Positions 1 to 11,012 of a stretch of 64,000 nucleotides of DNA are shown here, piece by piece; the first letter of the stretch is position 1; each line of letters opens with the position of its first letter. The position numbers and the translations under genes are program-made. The stretch is from Naegleria lovaniensis (lineage: Eukaryota; Heterolobosea; Eutetramitea; Acrasida; Naegleriidae), in the NCBI RefSeq assembly GCF_003324165.1, contig NW_025407844.1, forward strand, positions 372,001 to 436,000, in the 5' to 3' direction. The notes beneath the pieces were generated by a model. The model made no database searches. It saw only the letters and a program-made list of their open reading frames with translations, and was not told the DNA's origin.

Positions 1-1034
1 GCCCATCGCTCTGCAACACATCCAGAGGTTGAACAATAGAAACATGATGAAGGCCATAAATTGTTCCGTACTTGTTGTTTGGTCCAAGTTGTTGTTGTTG
101 TAGTTATTTCCATACTTATAGTCGTAAAAGCCTTATTGATGATTTCAAACGTATAATTCAATGTTGTTGAAATGTTCATGAAAAGTGTAAGAGCGTGTAA
201 ATCTTGCTCTGTAAAATTTGCAATACCATGAAGCCTCTCAAATACCCGAGCATCATGAATGACTGAATCCAAACAGGTGAGATTTGTTAGGGTTGAGTTT
301 TGTTTCAAAACGGTCATCATGGACGTTGTCATGAAATGGTTCGTACTGATATCCTCCAACTCTATAAGGCTACCATTATAAATCCACACCATACTAGGAA
401 ATAATGGAATGTGCTGAAAATCATTGGGATTCAAGAGGCCGGATTGAAAAGGCTTTCGACGTCCAAAATGTGAGCTTGCAAACCTTAATCGTTTGGCAAA
501 CACATCGGGCGTATCAATGAGAATATCAAAATGTTCAAAAACAGATCCATAGAGGCAATCGGTGGAGGCTCCTAGAGATACTTGTGAATAGGTCCACAAT
601 CCAGTAGTGAGCGACTCCTCTGAAATGTTATTCGTTGTTGTTGAGCTATTGAAAGAGAGACTTAAAAACGATCTAGGAATGACTCGAGTCATAATGTGAC
701 GTTGTGCATCTGGTTGAAAGGTATACGAAAAGAATCTCAATGGTCGTTTCGAGGATAATGACTCATACACCTCGGAAAGAGAGGAATACTTTAAATCATT
801 CCATAGAAATAATGACACATAATTGGCTGCTCCTAATATGACGGAGGTGGTTGTTGTCGTTGAAAGAATGCTCGTTTTGAGAGTCTTAATATCCGAGTAT
901 TGAAACCTCAGTGATGTCGGCGATGATGATGATGATGGAGATAAAGAGTGTAAATCACGGCAATGAACAACAGTAATCATGAAATGCATGATTGTTGTGA
1001 CAATGATTGTTACGGTTCTGATGCTTGGATGCAT
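1..1034 (-). CDS. Secreted or membrane protein, N-terminal part (cut by window edge)
   Basis: The reverse strand is open from an ATG at 1034 to the left edge, giving 344 codons with no stop. Residues 1-25 (MHPSIRTVTIIVTTIMHFMI...) form a hydrophobic leader like a signal peptide. The rest has many N-glycosylation sequons (for example NSS, NIS, NGS, NST, NLT, NFT) and scattered Tyr/Trp/Phe, as in an extracellular domain. Cysteines appear near residues 157, 255 and 333-338. I do not recognise a family. It is transcribed away from the zinc-protease-family gene that starts at 1702, so the 670 bp between them should hold two promoters. An intron crossing into the unseen part cannot be excluded. That the frame is coding rests on its length, its sensible leader and its non-repetitive composition. 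Confidence 0.7.
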   Translation of the reverse strand, partial: MHPSIRTVTIIVTTIMHFMITVVHCRDLHSLSPSSSSSPTSLRFQYSDIKTLKTSILSTTTTTSVILGAANYVSLFLWNDLKYSSLSEVYESLSSKRPLRFFSYTFQPDAQRHIMTRVIPRSFLSLSFNSSTTTNNISEESLTTGLWTYSQVSLGASTDCLYGSVFEHFDILIDTPDVFAKRLRFASSHFGRRKPFQSGLLNPNDFQHIPLFPSMVWIYNGSLIELEDISTNHFMTTSMMTVLKQNSTLTNLTCLDSVIHDARVFERLHGIANFTEQDLHALTLFMNISTTLNYTFEIINKAFTTISMEITTTTTTWTKQQVRNNLWPSSCFYCSTSGCVAERW

Positions 1035-1701
1035 TTGTTCTGAATTGTGTTATACCAATAGAATGGTTGTCGTTTTTTTACAGGTTGGCAGCATTTAGCA
1101 AGAGATTGAATTATTGTCAACGAGCATCAAACACTTGCTAGAAATGGCATCACTCTCCCCCAACACATAGTTCTCAAACTCGAAAGATCTCAAATGATAT
1201 TTTACTGGTTGAGAGTCTTATTTTGAATGTTGTAAACTCTAATGAAACCACACAAAAGCTATCAAAAGCAAACTTCCGAATAAAACTTTTTTCATCATCT
1301 ACTCTCGATATTAAACATCTCACCATAAAAGTTCTAGACTCATTCCAGATGATTTGCCAAATAAAACCATGCAGTATTTTTCTTTTTGTGATTTTGAGAG
1401 AACAACACGAAAGCAACAACAACACGTGGAAAAGAACAGCAAAGACCTGTTGTGTCACTTGTCTTTTAGCTTGACCCGATCAATAAAACTCAAGTCAAAA
1501 AAACAACATCAAAAACATCGCATTTCTGCCAGAAGTATCAACGTTGATCAGTGATACTCACTGAATTCAGGGCAAACAACCATCTTCAAGTATCTTTGAG
1601 TGTATTACATTTTGCATCAGTGCACACAGAGTGAATCACTGAGACTCCAACCCTGAAAAGCAACTCTCTCGATCCCTGCCTGCTGGCATTCCTTCTTATC
1701 A
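1035..1701. other. Intergenic region, divergent promoter
   Basis: This spacer separates two divergently transcribed genes. It is AT-rich and has short opposing ORFs of 66-94 codons without recognisable protein features. I see no RNA gene, repeat or mobile element in it. Confidence 0.5.
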
Positions 1702-3194
1702 ATGAGCAGCAGTACTTCATCGGAGGTGTCTTCCAAGAAGAGCCCTTCAACAACCTCTGCTCCAACTCTACATACGACTTCCACTGACATCAATCATCAT
1801 TATTCTTCATCATCATCACCACCAACCAATCATAAACAACATTATAATCTAAATACAAACGACATGGTGCTGACTACAACAACAAGTCCCGATGACTCTC
1901 TCGTGATGGTTTCAACTCCCAAAGACGTTTCAACAACATTGAACCATGAAGAGGATGGATCCTTACATATTCCGACTCTCAAGATCAAAGAAAATGAAAA
2001 CATGACGACCCTACACCACGATGGAAAAGGGAAGAGCACGAGAAATACCAACGTAGAGCAAGAGTTGAAGAAAAACCGAACGACAGCAACAACAACTGCC
2101 CTGAAGATGCATGAGAAAAGCAGTACTAGTAGTAGTAGTAATACTGCGGTGTATTTATTTAAACAATATATTATTTATGGAGTGGTGGTAGGCTTGAGTG
2201 TTTTGATAACGTTCGGATTGTACTTTTTGTATATACATGATGGTGTTTGGAATGGAACTGCCGAAGCCTCTACTGGACTCAAGAAAGCATTACTAACATC
2301 TGATGAAGAAGAAGAGTATACTTCTCCAACTAATTTATTATCTTTGGGACGAACAGAATTATCTCAACTGTATAGGCCCGTGCCAGCCTCAATTGCTAAA
2401 TATATTAAGCCTTTAGAACCAAAAACCAGGATTATTGGACGACGAGAAATGTAAGTTGTGCAAAGGGAATCATTAACTCAATCCTTATACCTACCCTATT
2501 GATCATTAATTTTCTTATAATATTGAATTAATGTTAATAATTGTATGATTTACTAATCGCATTAGGATCCATTTTCCTCAACTTGGAGTGATGAATTTAT
2601 TGGGAAAGGTTGATTCCGGAGCCAAGACCAGTTGTTTAGATGTGGTCAATGTTCATCATGATAAGGTGAAAAAAACCTTAAACTTTGATGTGGTTCTAGA
2701 CCGTAACAATAGAAGCATTGTTCAACAAATTTTGGATTTCCCTTTCGCAAATACCACGAAAACAGTCATGTCTTCGAATGGTCATGTCTCAACCAGATAT
2801 GTGATTAAGACTTTGGTGTCCATCGGTCCAGAATTTCAACAACAAGTTGCAGAGTTCACCTTAGTGGAACGTCACAAGCTAGCTTGCCCTGTCTTGATTG
2901 GTAGAAATGTAATTAGAATGGGAGGGTATGTTTAGTAATTCATTATTATTATTTAACAAGTTAATCACATCAATAATTCATGATAATGAATTGTGAAATA
3001 GATTTTTGGTTGATTGTAACAAAAAGTTTGTCACTGGAAAGAAGGCAAAACCAAAAGTTCAGGAACCAATTCACATACCAAATGTACACGAATTTCCAAT
3101 CATAGAACCAGTAGACCCTCCTGAAGACGACCAACCACAGACTCCACCAAAGAAAAAAGGAAAGAAAATCAAAAAAAAGAAAGGCAATAATTGA
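1702..3194 (+). CDS. Membrane-anchored Zn_protease-family (RimB-like, retropepsin-fold) protein
   Basis: Three exons, 1702-2450, 2566-2925 and 3002-3194, with introns GTAAGT...TTAG and GTATGT...TAG, join in frame to 433 residues. Residues about 155-177 are one strong transmembrane segment after a 150-residue Ser/Thr/His-rich N-terminus. The rest matches the family named putative ATP-dependent zinc protease (Pfam Zn_protease; bacterial RimB relatives, retropepsin-like aspartic fold). It has IIGRREM at its start, the VDSGAKTS catalytic-type motif (usually DTGA.TS) straight after intron 1, ERHKLACPVLIGRN near the end, then a Lys-rich tail. The first intron splits the ATG codon of GRREM. In bacteria this domain is usually soluble and often sits beside RimK-type ligases. 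A eukaryotic copy tethered to a membrane is uncommon. Substrate unknown. This is a host gene, not part of a retroelement. Confidence 0.85.
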
Positions 3195-3267
3195 GAAATG
3201 AATTTTATCAAGTTGTGTGGGCTGCAACAATTTTGGAGAGAATGCAATGACACGTCCACATGATAAT

Positions 3268-3954
3268 TTAGAAACTGGAACTGAGAATGCAATCTAATGC
3301 CTCATCAAAATCTCCCTTTTCTTCAATAATTTCTTTAATTCTTTCCTTAGTCATTACCGATGGAAAAAATTCAAGAATCCATGTGGCGTAATAATCTTGC
3401 AAATCTAACGATGACTTATTCACACCCAATATTTGTATTTCGTAATTTGCTAATTTTGAAATAAATCCAACGTTTGGTGAGATACAACTTCTTCTCTTCT
3501 TGACGTAATGATACGCATCATGTAAATTCATCCGTAAACAGTTCATCACAAAAGCAATGACCATTGAAGAAGATCGTGAAATACCAGCTTGACAATGCAC
3601 GAGAATAGTTCCTTTTTCTTTCATACAATCATTTATAAATTGAAGAGCTTGAGGTATGTGGTGTTCGAGTGCTTCATTGGGATTGTCATCGATCAGAATT
3701 TGAATGGTAGTGAGCGAGTCTTTATGTTTGCACGAAATTTCTTTTGTCACGTTTAGAATGTGTGTGATGCTTTTTGAATTCCGAAGGTAATCTGAGTCTC
3801 GTTCCGCTGAGAAATGAGGCCCTAGATACATGAAGGGAACAATTGGAGATGTTTCATCACCATCATCAATAATTTTGACTGAACTTTTGTTATCGTCTGC
3901 ATAGACCAAAATCAGATCAGCGCTGAAGTCATCATGCGGTTGTTGAGAAGACAT
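3268..3954 (-). CDS. Dual-specificity protein phosphatase with C-terminal CUE-like domain
   Basis: A single exon of 228 residues if the ATG at 3954 is used; an in-frame ATG at 4002 would add 16 residues. The catalytic signature HCQAGISR lies at residues 120-127, giving Cys121 as nucleophile and Arg127 for phosphate binding. The general acid is probably Asp89 or Asp90 in the ILIDDNP loop. The upstream MYLGPHFSAER and ILNVT motifs are typical of MAP-kinase-phosphatase-like DUSPs. The last 40 residues read as a CUE/UBA-type three-helix fold: an FP dipeptide (EFFPSVMTKERIKEII), then GDFDEALDCIL. Such folds bind ubiquitin, so the protein may act on ubiquitinated or ubiquitin-linked partners. That role is inference. 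The gene converges with its left neighbour across 73 bp. Confidence 0.85.
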   Translation of the reverse strand: MSSQQPHDDFSADLILVYADDNKSSVKIIDDGDETSPIVPFMYLGPHFSAERDSDYLRNSKSITHILNVTKEISCKHKDSLTTIQILIDDNPNEALEHHIPQALQFINDCMKEKGTILVHCQAGISRSSSMVIAFVMNCLRMNLHDAYHYVKKRRSCISPNVGFISKLANYEIQILGVNKSSLDLQDYYATWILEFFPSVMTKERIKEIIEEKGDFDEALDCILSSSF

Positions 3955-4050
3955 TTTTATTAGCTCAGAGAACTGTTTACAAAACGGATCTGAAGAGAAC
4001 AATGAAACGAAATAAATTTAGCTTGATTCCATGTGTTTTCAATATTTGTT

Positions 4051-7000
4051 TTATTTGTAATTGGGAGAAAGAGAAATTGCATTCCAACCGTAGGGAGATT
4101 TCACAGGGCTATCTTCTAAACTTCCCGACCCAAATGACATTCCCAAAAGGCTTCCATTTCTTCTTGAAAGACTGTTATTACTTGCTCCGGATTCACTTCG
4201 TTTTCTGTCAATACTTATAGTTCGAGGAGGTGATCTTCTTCCGGAATGTTGACCATGAATCATGATACCAGTATTTCCTGCCTCGTAATACATCTCATCA
4301 TCATCTGCCTCAAATGGTTCTTCGTCTCCACTATCAATACTACTGTCTCCATCATTTTGATACTCATCTTGTTCATCTTCTGACAACTCAAATATTCCTT
4401 GCGAGCTTGGTTCTTCATCATCATCGTCCATCATGTCATCCTCAAAAGAGTCAGCCAGTCTTCGTTTCACTTGTTTCATAGAGGCAAGAGGTGACTTGGA
4501 ATGAGGTGAGTGCAATGACTCGAAAAGAAAATTATTTGCTTCCGAGTTTCTGTGATTGGAATTGTGATTCATGTTCCTTAATCGATCCCATTCATCCATC
4601 ATGTTGTTCGAGTGACCAACCGACGACGAGGATCCACCATAGTAGTCCTGTTGTCTATTTTGTGAAGAGCTTGAGATGGAATTTTGTGAATTAAAATTCC
4701 CAAATTCACTAAAATCAACACCAGAATAATTTCCACCTTCCCACTTTTGATAATGTGGAAGAATGAATTTTTCTGACTGTCTCAACAGGTAGGGGTCAAA
4801 CGGAAAGAAGTTATTTTCAAGATAATTCACACCTCCATATCCACCACGTAAGGGAATCACAATGTTTTGATTCTCTTCTAACACATGGTGGAAATCAAAA
4901 AGGTAATACCGTGAAAAAGCGTCAACAACTTCTTCTGCCACGTCTTGAGCCACAATCTGTCAAGTCATATCATGGAATAAGGAAAGAGTGCACGTTGGTT
5001 TGGAATGGTTTTGGTGTTTGTATGATCACGACCAATGGTTGTTGGTGTGTCATGTTCAACCACAAATGGTTTATTCGGTCAACAACAATGAATGATCATG
5101 GTCATGATGTTTCAATGTTGCAACAATAATGAGAATGTTGTACATTGGCAAGTCACAAATGCGATTCCACCGAAGGCGTTCGGATGGTTAATCGCCCAGT
5201 TGTTATTGCGACATGCAGTACAAAAAATTAATTTGGTTTCAAAATGAAGTCAGGTTGCCACAACAACGTGACAGTGTAAAATTGTATGTATCAATAATTA
5301 GTGGAGAATGAATGACCGTTCAGTCGGAATGAACTACAACATACCTTTAAAGGATTAAATTTGGAATACATGATTTTCTTAATCGGGGACTGTGAGAAAA
5401 ATTGTCGACTCTCTGCCATTAATTGTTTGACATCTTTTCGAAGCAAGGAGTTATCCTCACCTTCAGCTGTTTCTGGCTTAATTAATTGATGTATTTTGAA
5501 GCACAGGATATAGAAAACACCCTGGCAAATGGAGTAGAATAGGCTGTGTGTTTCCACATCCAAGTATTGGACGCTTTGTTCAAAAGTAGTGATATACTTG
5601 TCACACCAGTTCAATAGTTGACCTAATGTCTTCAAAATCACGGTGTTTGAGACATATTTGGCACGTGACAGCATACCAGACAGGTATGCAGCACAACATT
5701 TTCTCACCTCATTATGGATTTGGCTGTTGAAAATATTTCCGAGTAAAAAACTAATAAATCGTTCCATATAGTTGACATGGAAGCTGCAAATGTAAAACAT
5801 GAGGAATTGAATAGAATGTAGTTGATATTGATTGAGTACGAAGCTTCGGAAGAGAATCATCATTGAGTGAAATATTGAATCCATGAATTCGTTCTTTCCT
5901 TTACATTCACTATTTCCACTCTCAAGGTACTTGTTGTGCTGTCGTGGTTGTAATTGAATGGGTGATGTAGGAGGAGCGTTTGCACGTTCATTGATATACT
6001 CGAATAGAACAGTGACTATTGAGTCAAGCTTTTCTGCACAATAAATACGCATTTCTTCTGCGTTGGATTCGTCAAACTCAAAATCAAAGATTGCATTTTC
6101 TAAATGCTTCAAGTCAACACCTTCACTATTCTTGTTACCAGATGATGCTGACATGGAACCATCGGTCTGAGCATTCATAGCAACAAGTTGAGCATCCATC
6201 TCAATAAGACTCTGTACAACCAAAGTGAAACAAAAACTTGTGAGAGATGGAATATATTTATCCAAACTCAACAAATTTCCAACAAATGCTCGATGAATAG
6301 AAAGTGAATACGAAGCATGAGGATAGTTATGCCGTATTTTGTCCTTGAGTTGATCAATAAACAAGAGTTGATTGGTAGCCTTTTTTTGTAATTTGTACAA
6401 GAGATTATGTACATTTTGTTTTCTAGTTCGTTCCATTGTTTCTATGAGTTCTCGAGTTAATTTGATACCTCCACTATTTTCTTCAATTCGCTGAAGTTCA
6501 AAATCTGGAATAGGGTGAAAATGTTCAACAATGCACGACATGATCATTCCGTGAATACTTCCGCTAACTTTTACATCATGGGCTTTTTTGAATTGAGTTG
6601 GATCATGAGATGGAGGACGGCTTTTCTTTTCAAAGGCATTGTTATTGGACACTAGTAAAGGAACACTATTGTTGATGGTGCTACTTGAAGAAGCAGAAGT
6701 AGTGTACAATGCCAAACACAGAGTATCAAAACTGTTTTGTAATTCCTTGTTGTTAGAACAGAGTACTTTTGTACTTGTGGAAAGAATAGCGTGCACCAAG
6801 TCTTTGCAATCGGAAAATTGAAAATTTACAGTGGTAGTCGACGTTGAATTCTGGAAGGATGATGATGATACAGAGGAAGATGGGCGGGCATGTACAATTT
6901 CAGAGGCTATTCGTGAAAGGGCTTTAAAAGTTAGAATTAATTGTTGAAGATTGAGTTGATGGAACTTTTGTACCACACTCATATATTTTCTAGGATCATT

Positions 7001-7087
7001 CTTTTCAAAAAGATCTCGCAGTGCCGTACTAAAGGCTTGTTTAATGACTATGATTTGTTGTTCTTGTTGTTCCGTCGTGTTCATCAT
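4051..7087 (-). CDS. RRN3: RNA polymerase I initiation factor RRN3 (TIF-IA)
   Basis: Two exons, 7087-5345 and 4956-4051, joined in frame at NPLK|IVAQDV across a 388-bp intron (GTATGT...CAG), give 882 residues. RRN3 bridges Pol I and the promoter-bound selectivity factor to start rRNA transcription in the nucleolus. Family features are the HEAT-like region with HSIQFLMFYICSF..NYMERFISFLLGN and RKCCAAYLSGMLSRAKYVS. The hallmark FFPFDPYLLRQSEKFI..HYQKWEG lies just after the intron. The last 170 residues are an acidic low-complexity tail (runs of D, E and S) ending in basic, Ser-rich sequence, likely the phospho-regulated part. The protein is longer than the human one (about 650 residues) because of this tail and inserted loops. 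The intron is the longest I placed in this window. Confidence 0.9.
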
Positions 7088-7410
7088 GGTAGAGAGTGGA
7101 AGTCTTGGTGAAAAAGGGGTTCAAGACGGAGAGAGGATGGGTTGATGTTTTTTTTTCAATGCGCATTTCAAAAAAAATTTCGACTTTCTAACGCCTGTCT
7201 AAATTTGTCATGCTCATTCTTTTCGCTGGAAGAAAACAATGAAGATGCTCTTTGTGCGAACCACATCAAGAATGGAACCTTTTAATTCTCATTTTTCTCT
7301 TGCTCAAAAGCTTCGTTTGAGAATTTGCATTTGAGAATCGAAAAATCTTCTCGTGTTCTTTTCTTTAGAGCTTTGCAAGAAGGAATTTGAACTTGGTTTT
7401 AATACAAAAA
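7088..7410. other. Divergent promoter between RRN3 and the SLC13 carrier
   Basis: This 323-bp AT-rich spacer has poly-T and poly-A tracts near 7148 and 7175. It contains no gene or repeat that I can support. Confidence 0.45.
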
Positions 7411-9631
7411 ATGGCCACACATGATCTTTTGGATGAGAATCAGAATGAATCCAACCACAGCAACCACTTGCAGAGATCTCCGATACATGACCAATACAAA
7501 GACATTTCCGTCGTGGAACTAGAGGAAGAGATGAAAAATTCGAATTCGGATCATCAACAACAAGAACTTGGCGAAGAAGAAGCCTCATCATTTCCACCAA
7601 ACAATAATAACATGGATGAGCAAGACAACAATTTCAAGTCGTACGAATCGCCATCAGATTTACGAAAACGAAAAGCCAAAGCAATATTGTTTTATTGGTT
7701 ACGAGTGTTGAGCGGACCAGTTTTAGCCTTGCCTTTCTTTTGTAATATGTTGACTCCACTTGGAGCTACAATTGCAATTAATCGATGTGCTGGTATAACC
7801 ATATGGATTGCCACTTATTGGATAACTGAACCAGTTCCAATTGCCATTACATCATTACTTCCTGTAATATTATTCCCTTTATTGGGTGTTACAAGCGCCA
7901 AAATTATTACTGAAGCATACTTTTCAGAGTTATCTTTTCTATTTGTTGGATCTTTTATGGTTACCATTGCTTTAGAACGATGGAATTTACACCGAAGATT
8001 TTCACTATTCGTGTTGGGTTTAATTGGAATGAGACCGTTTTTAATATTATTAGGATTTATGTTGCTTGGTGGAACTCTTTCAATGTTTTTATCAAACAGT
8101 GCCACTACAGCCATGCTATTACCAATGGCCAATGCAGTGGTTTCAAGTATCAAGAAAAAGAACAATGAAAATCCTAATATAGAAAAGAGAGAAAAAGAGC
8201 TAGTTAAAATTCAGAAATTTGCTAAAACATTATTCCTTTGCATTCCATATGCTTCATCCATTATGGGAATGTCTACATTGGTAAGTTCAACAATTATTGT
8301 AACATTGAACACTCATGTTACAGATAATTGTACTATGATTTCCCATGATTTTATTATAGATTGGAACACCAACAAATTTAATATTTGTTCACGTGCTAAA
8401 TGAAAAGTTTCCAGCTTTACAAACATCAGATGATGATCCAGTGACTTTTGCAACATGGTTTTTGTATGCATTTCCTCTCTCATTAACCTTTCTTGTATTG
8501 GTCTATATTTATTTCAGTATTTTGTTTGTGAGGCCAATATCTTTAAATCATGAAAGCACAAACACAGTGGAAGAAAATACTGGACTAAACAATTATTCAC
8601 CATCCAACTATCGCAGTACTGCTAACTTATTAGAAGAAGATAAATTGAATGAAGAAGTGTCGCCTCGTCAAGAAGAGGTTGCCGTTGCTCCATCGTCAAA
8701 AAAGCCCTCCAATATCTTTAGAGAGCAATATAAGGCTCTCGGAAGAATTCGATATGAAGAAATATTACTAACAATTATCTTTTTAGTCATGTGTTTATTG
8801 TGGGTTTCCAGAGACATTCAAATTGGCTCTAATTTGCACATTGGATGGAATAATTTAGTGTACTGGATCAGTGGACGGCCAGAAAAAGAAAAATCTTCAC
8901 TGTTGAAGTATGTTGGTGATGGAACAGTGGCAGTCTTACTTGGATCCTTACTGTTTTTCATTCCATCTTTTAATCCTCCATCAGAAAAAGATCAACACAA
9001 CAATGACACCAATTCCCAACAAATTCAATCAACAACAACCTCAAGAAACTCACACACTCCATTCACAACAGGACGTATTTTAGAATGGAAACAAGTCAAA
9101 AACGAAATGCCATGGGATATTATTTTGCTACTTGGATGTGGATTTTCTTTAGCAGCTGCCTATAACCAATGCAAATTTTCTGATTTTATTGTCGATGTAA
9201 TTGTTGTAAAATTGGATTTAGCAAGCAAGATTCATCCCTATCTCATGATGCTTGTCATTTGTTTTGCAGTGAATGTGATCACAGAATTTTCAAGTAATGT
9301 TGGAACCGCATCATTGTTAATGCCTCTTCTTGCCACTTTATCCATCAGAGTAGGTCAGAATCCTATTCTCTACATGGCTCCAGCAACACTGGCTTGTTCC
9401 TTAGCGTTTATGACTCCAATAGGAACCGTACCTAATTCACTTGCCTTTGGTTATGGACATTTCAAATTAACAGATATGGTCATGAGTGGAGTGGTGTTAA
9501 GTTTACTTGGAGTTGCCTCAGCAGTGTTGGGAACCATGGCACTGGGAGGAGTATTGGGTGTTCATCTCGATCAAGTTCCTTCATGGGCGAATTCCACTTT
9601 GACTGCTACAACTACTACAGTATTTCCATAA
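7411..9631 (+). CDS. SLC13-family sodium/dicarboxylate-type anion carrier
   Basis: Exons 7411-8280 and 8360-9631 (intron GTAAGT...TATAG, 79 bp) join in frame within GMSTL|IGTPTN and give 713 residues. I chose the ATG at 7411 because it begins a normal hydrophilic cytosolic leader; an ATG at 7387 adds 8 residues. The two pseudo-symmetric SLC13 signature motifs are present: SNSATTAMLLP in the first half and EFSSNVGTASLLMPLL in the second. The IGTPTN and MTPIGTVPNSLAFG loops also fit. About eleven hydrophobic segments are visible. A polar loop of roughly 60 residues follows the intron half, and a second one rich in Asn/Thr/Gln lies near 8985-9070. The family moves citrate, succinate or sulfate with Na+ across plasma or vacuolar membranes. 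The substrate cannot be told here. Confidence 0.9.
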
Positions 9632-9735
9632 AATTTGTTTGGAATGGTGTCTGACGTTTTTCAAATTCCAACTTGAATGGTACCATCAACAAAAAAATAC
9701 CACGATACTCTCAGTTGTCTGTCCCCTTGATCATC

Positions 9736-10945
9736 ATGATTTCAAAATTTCCAACTCCCGATAAATTCTATCAATCCATGGATATGACTGCACTTTGCAA
9801 TCATTCCAAATATTCCTTCGACGCAGCCACATGGTTGAAATATTTTGACCTTTACAAAATCAAGAAAAAAGAAAATCTCAAGTTATTGCGCCAATACATT
9901 CAAAGTGAAACTCTGAACAGTTTTAGAAATTTACAGTTTACTCCTCAACCGCATGGCTCAGAAGATTTTGAAAAGTCTGTTTCAATTTCAAGATCCTCTC
10001 TTGAACAAAGTTGTAAACTCACAAAATTCTATTCCAATCCATCAGCATCAACATGTATCTTGGAAAGTTTGAATTCACCAAAACCATTCAAAACTAACAT
10101 TTCCATCATGATCGGAGATTGTTTGGAGGCAGCATTGATTTATTCAATGGGAGGAATCAATAAAGATTCCGAACACAATGTACAAACGAAAAAAGTGGCC
10201 GTGTTGAATATGGCATCAGCAAAGAGACCTGGAGGAGGATATAAAACTGGATCTGGAGCTCAAGAAGAGAATTTATTTAGAAGAACCAGTCTTGCCTTCT
10301 CTTTGGAAGATGTTGACCATTGGGATACCGATAGGAAATGGAAATATCCGTTACCTGAATTGGGTAAGTGTCAGAGGTCATGTATTTACAAACTTACTTT
10401 TGGATCTTCTTCACATTGTCAAGGTGGTGTTTATGTTCCAAATGTTTCTGTCATTAGAGGAAGTGAACTCAAAGGTTATCCATTCCTCACAAAACTGTAT
10501 CATGTTGATGTGATTTGTGTGGCTGCCTACGCCAAACCACAGTTAGACCAATCGAGACAGAAACTACATGAATCTTTAATTGAAAATGTGAAAAATAAGA
10601 TGAGACTTATGTTTGCAATGGCAATAGAGAATGGCGTTACCACAGTGATTTTAAGTGCTTGGGGTTGGTAAGTACTTATGCTCCTGATATGTGGAATTTG
10701 ATCAAAATCTTAATATTTATAATTTTCTGAATCACAACTCATTGTCTTCGTTTAGTGGAGCTTATGAAAATCCACCCTCACATATTGCATCTTTATTTAA
10801 CTCTGTTATTAAGGAATATGATGGTGCATTTGAAGACATTGTTTTTGCCATCTATAATGATCACAATGCAAAATCAACTGATGGAAATATTGTGCCTTTT
10901 GAAAGAGTGTTCAACATCAAGGGAACAGAAATTGTTTGGGATTAA
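9736..10945 (+). CDS. Microbial-type poly(ADP-ribose) glycohydrolase (TIGR02452/PARG_cat_C2)
   Basis: Exons 9736-10667 and 10756-10945 (intron GTAAGT...TTTAG, 88 bp) join through a split Cys codon to give 373 residues. The join rebuilds the family motif SAWGCGAYENPP. Upstream is the second hallmark, AKRPGGGYKTGSGAQEE (about residues 160-177), with the GGG-X6-QEE arrangement that places the catalytic Glu pair in PARG enzymes. LFRRTSLAFSLE follows it. The macrodomain-like enzyme would cleave ADP-ribose chains from proteins. The frame is open further upstream, but 9736 is the first in-frame ATG; Met at 9778 is an alternative. There is no signal or transmembrane segment, so a cytosolic or nuclear site is likely. 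Bacteria, fungi and many protists carry this type rather than the animal-type PARG. Confidence 0.87.
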
Positions 10946-11012
10946 CCACCTTAATTCGAGTGTCACAATTATAAAACAATTAACCAGTGTTTGTTTTTGT
11001 GAAGACAATAGT

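Noticed and set aside
2588-2925. Retropepsin-like DSGA motif as a sign of a retroelement
   Set aside because: The surrounding blocks match the cellular Zn_protease/RimB-like family. No reverse transcriptase, integrase or terminal repeats are nearby, and the gene has host-type introns.
9673-9735. Upstream extension of the PARG frame
   Set aside because: It is open but has no ATG before 9736, so it is not needed.
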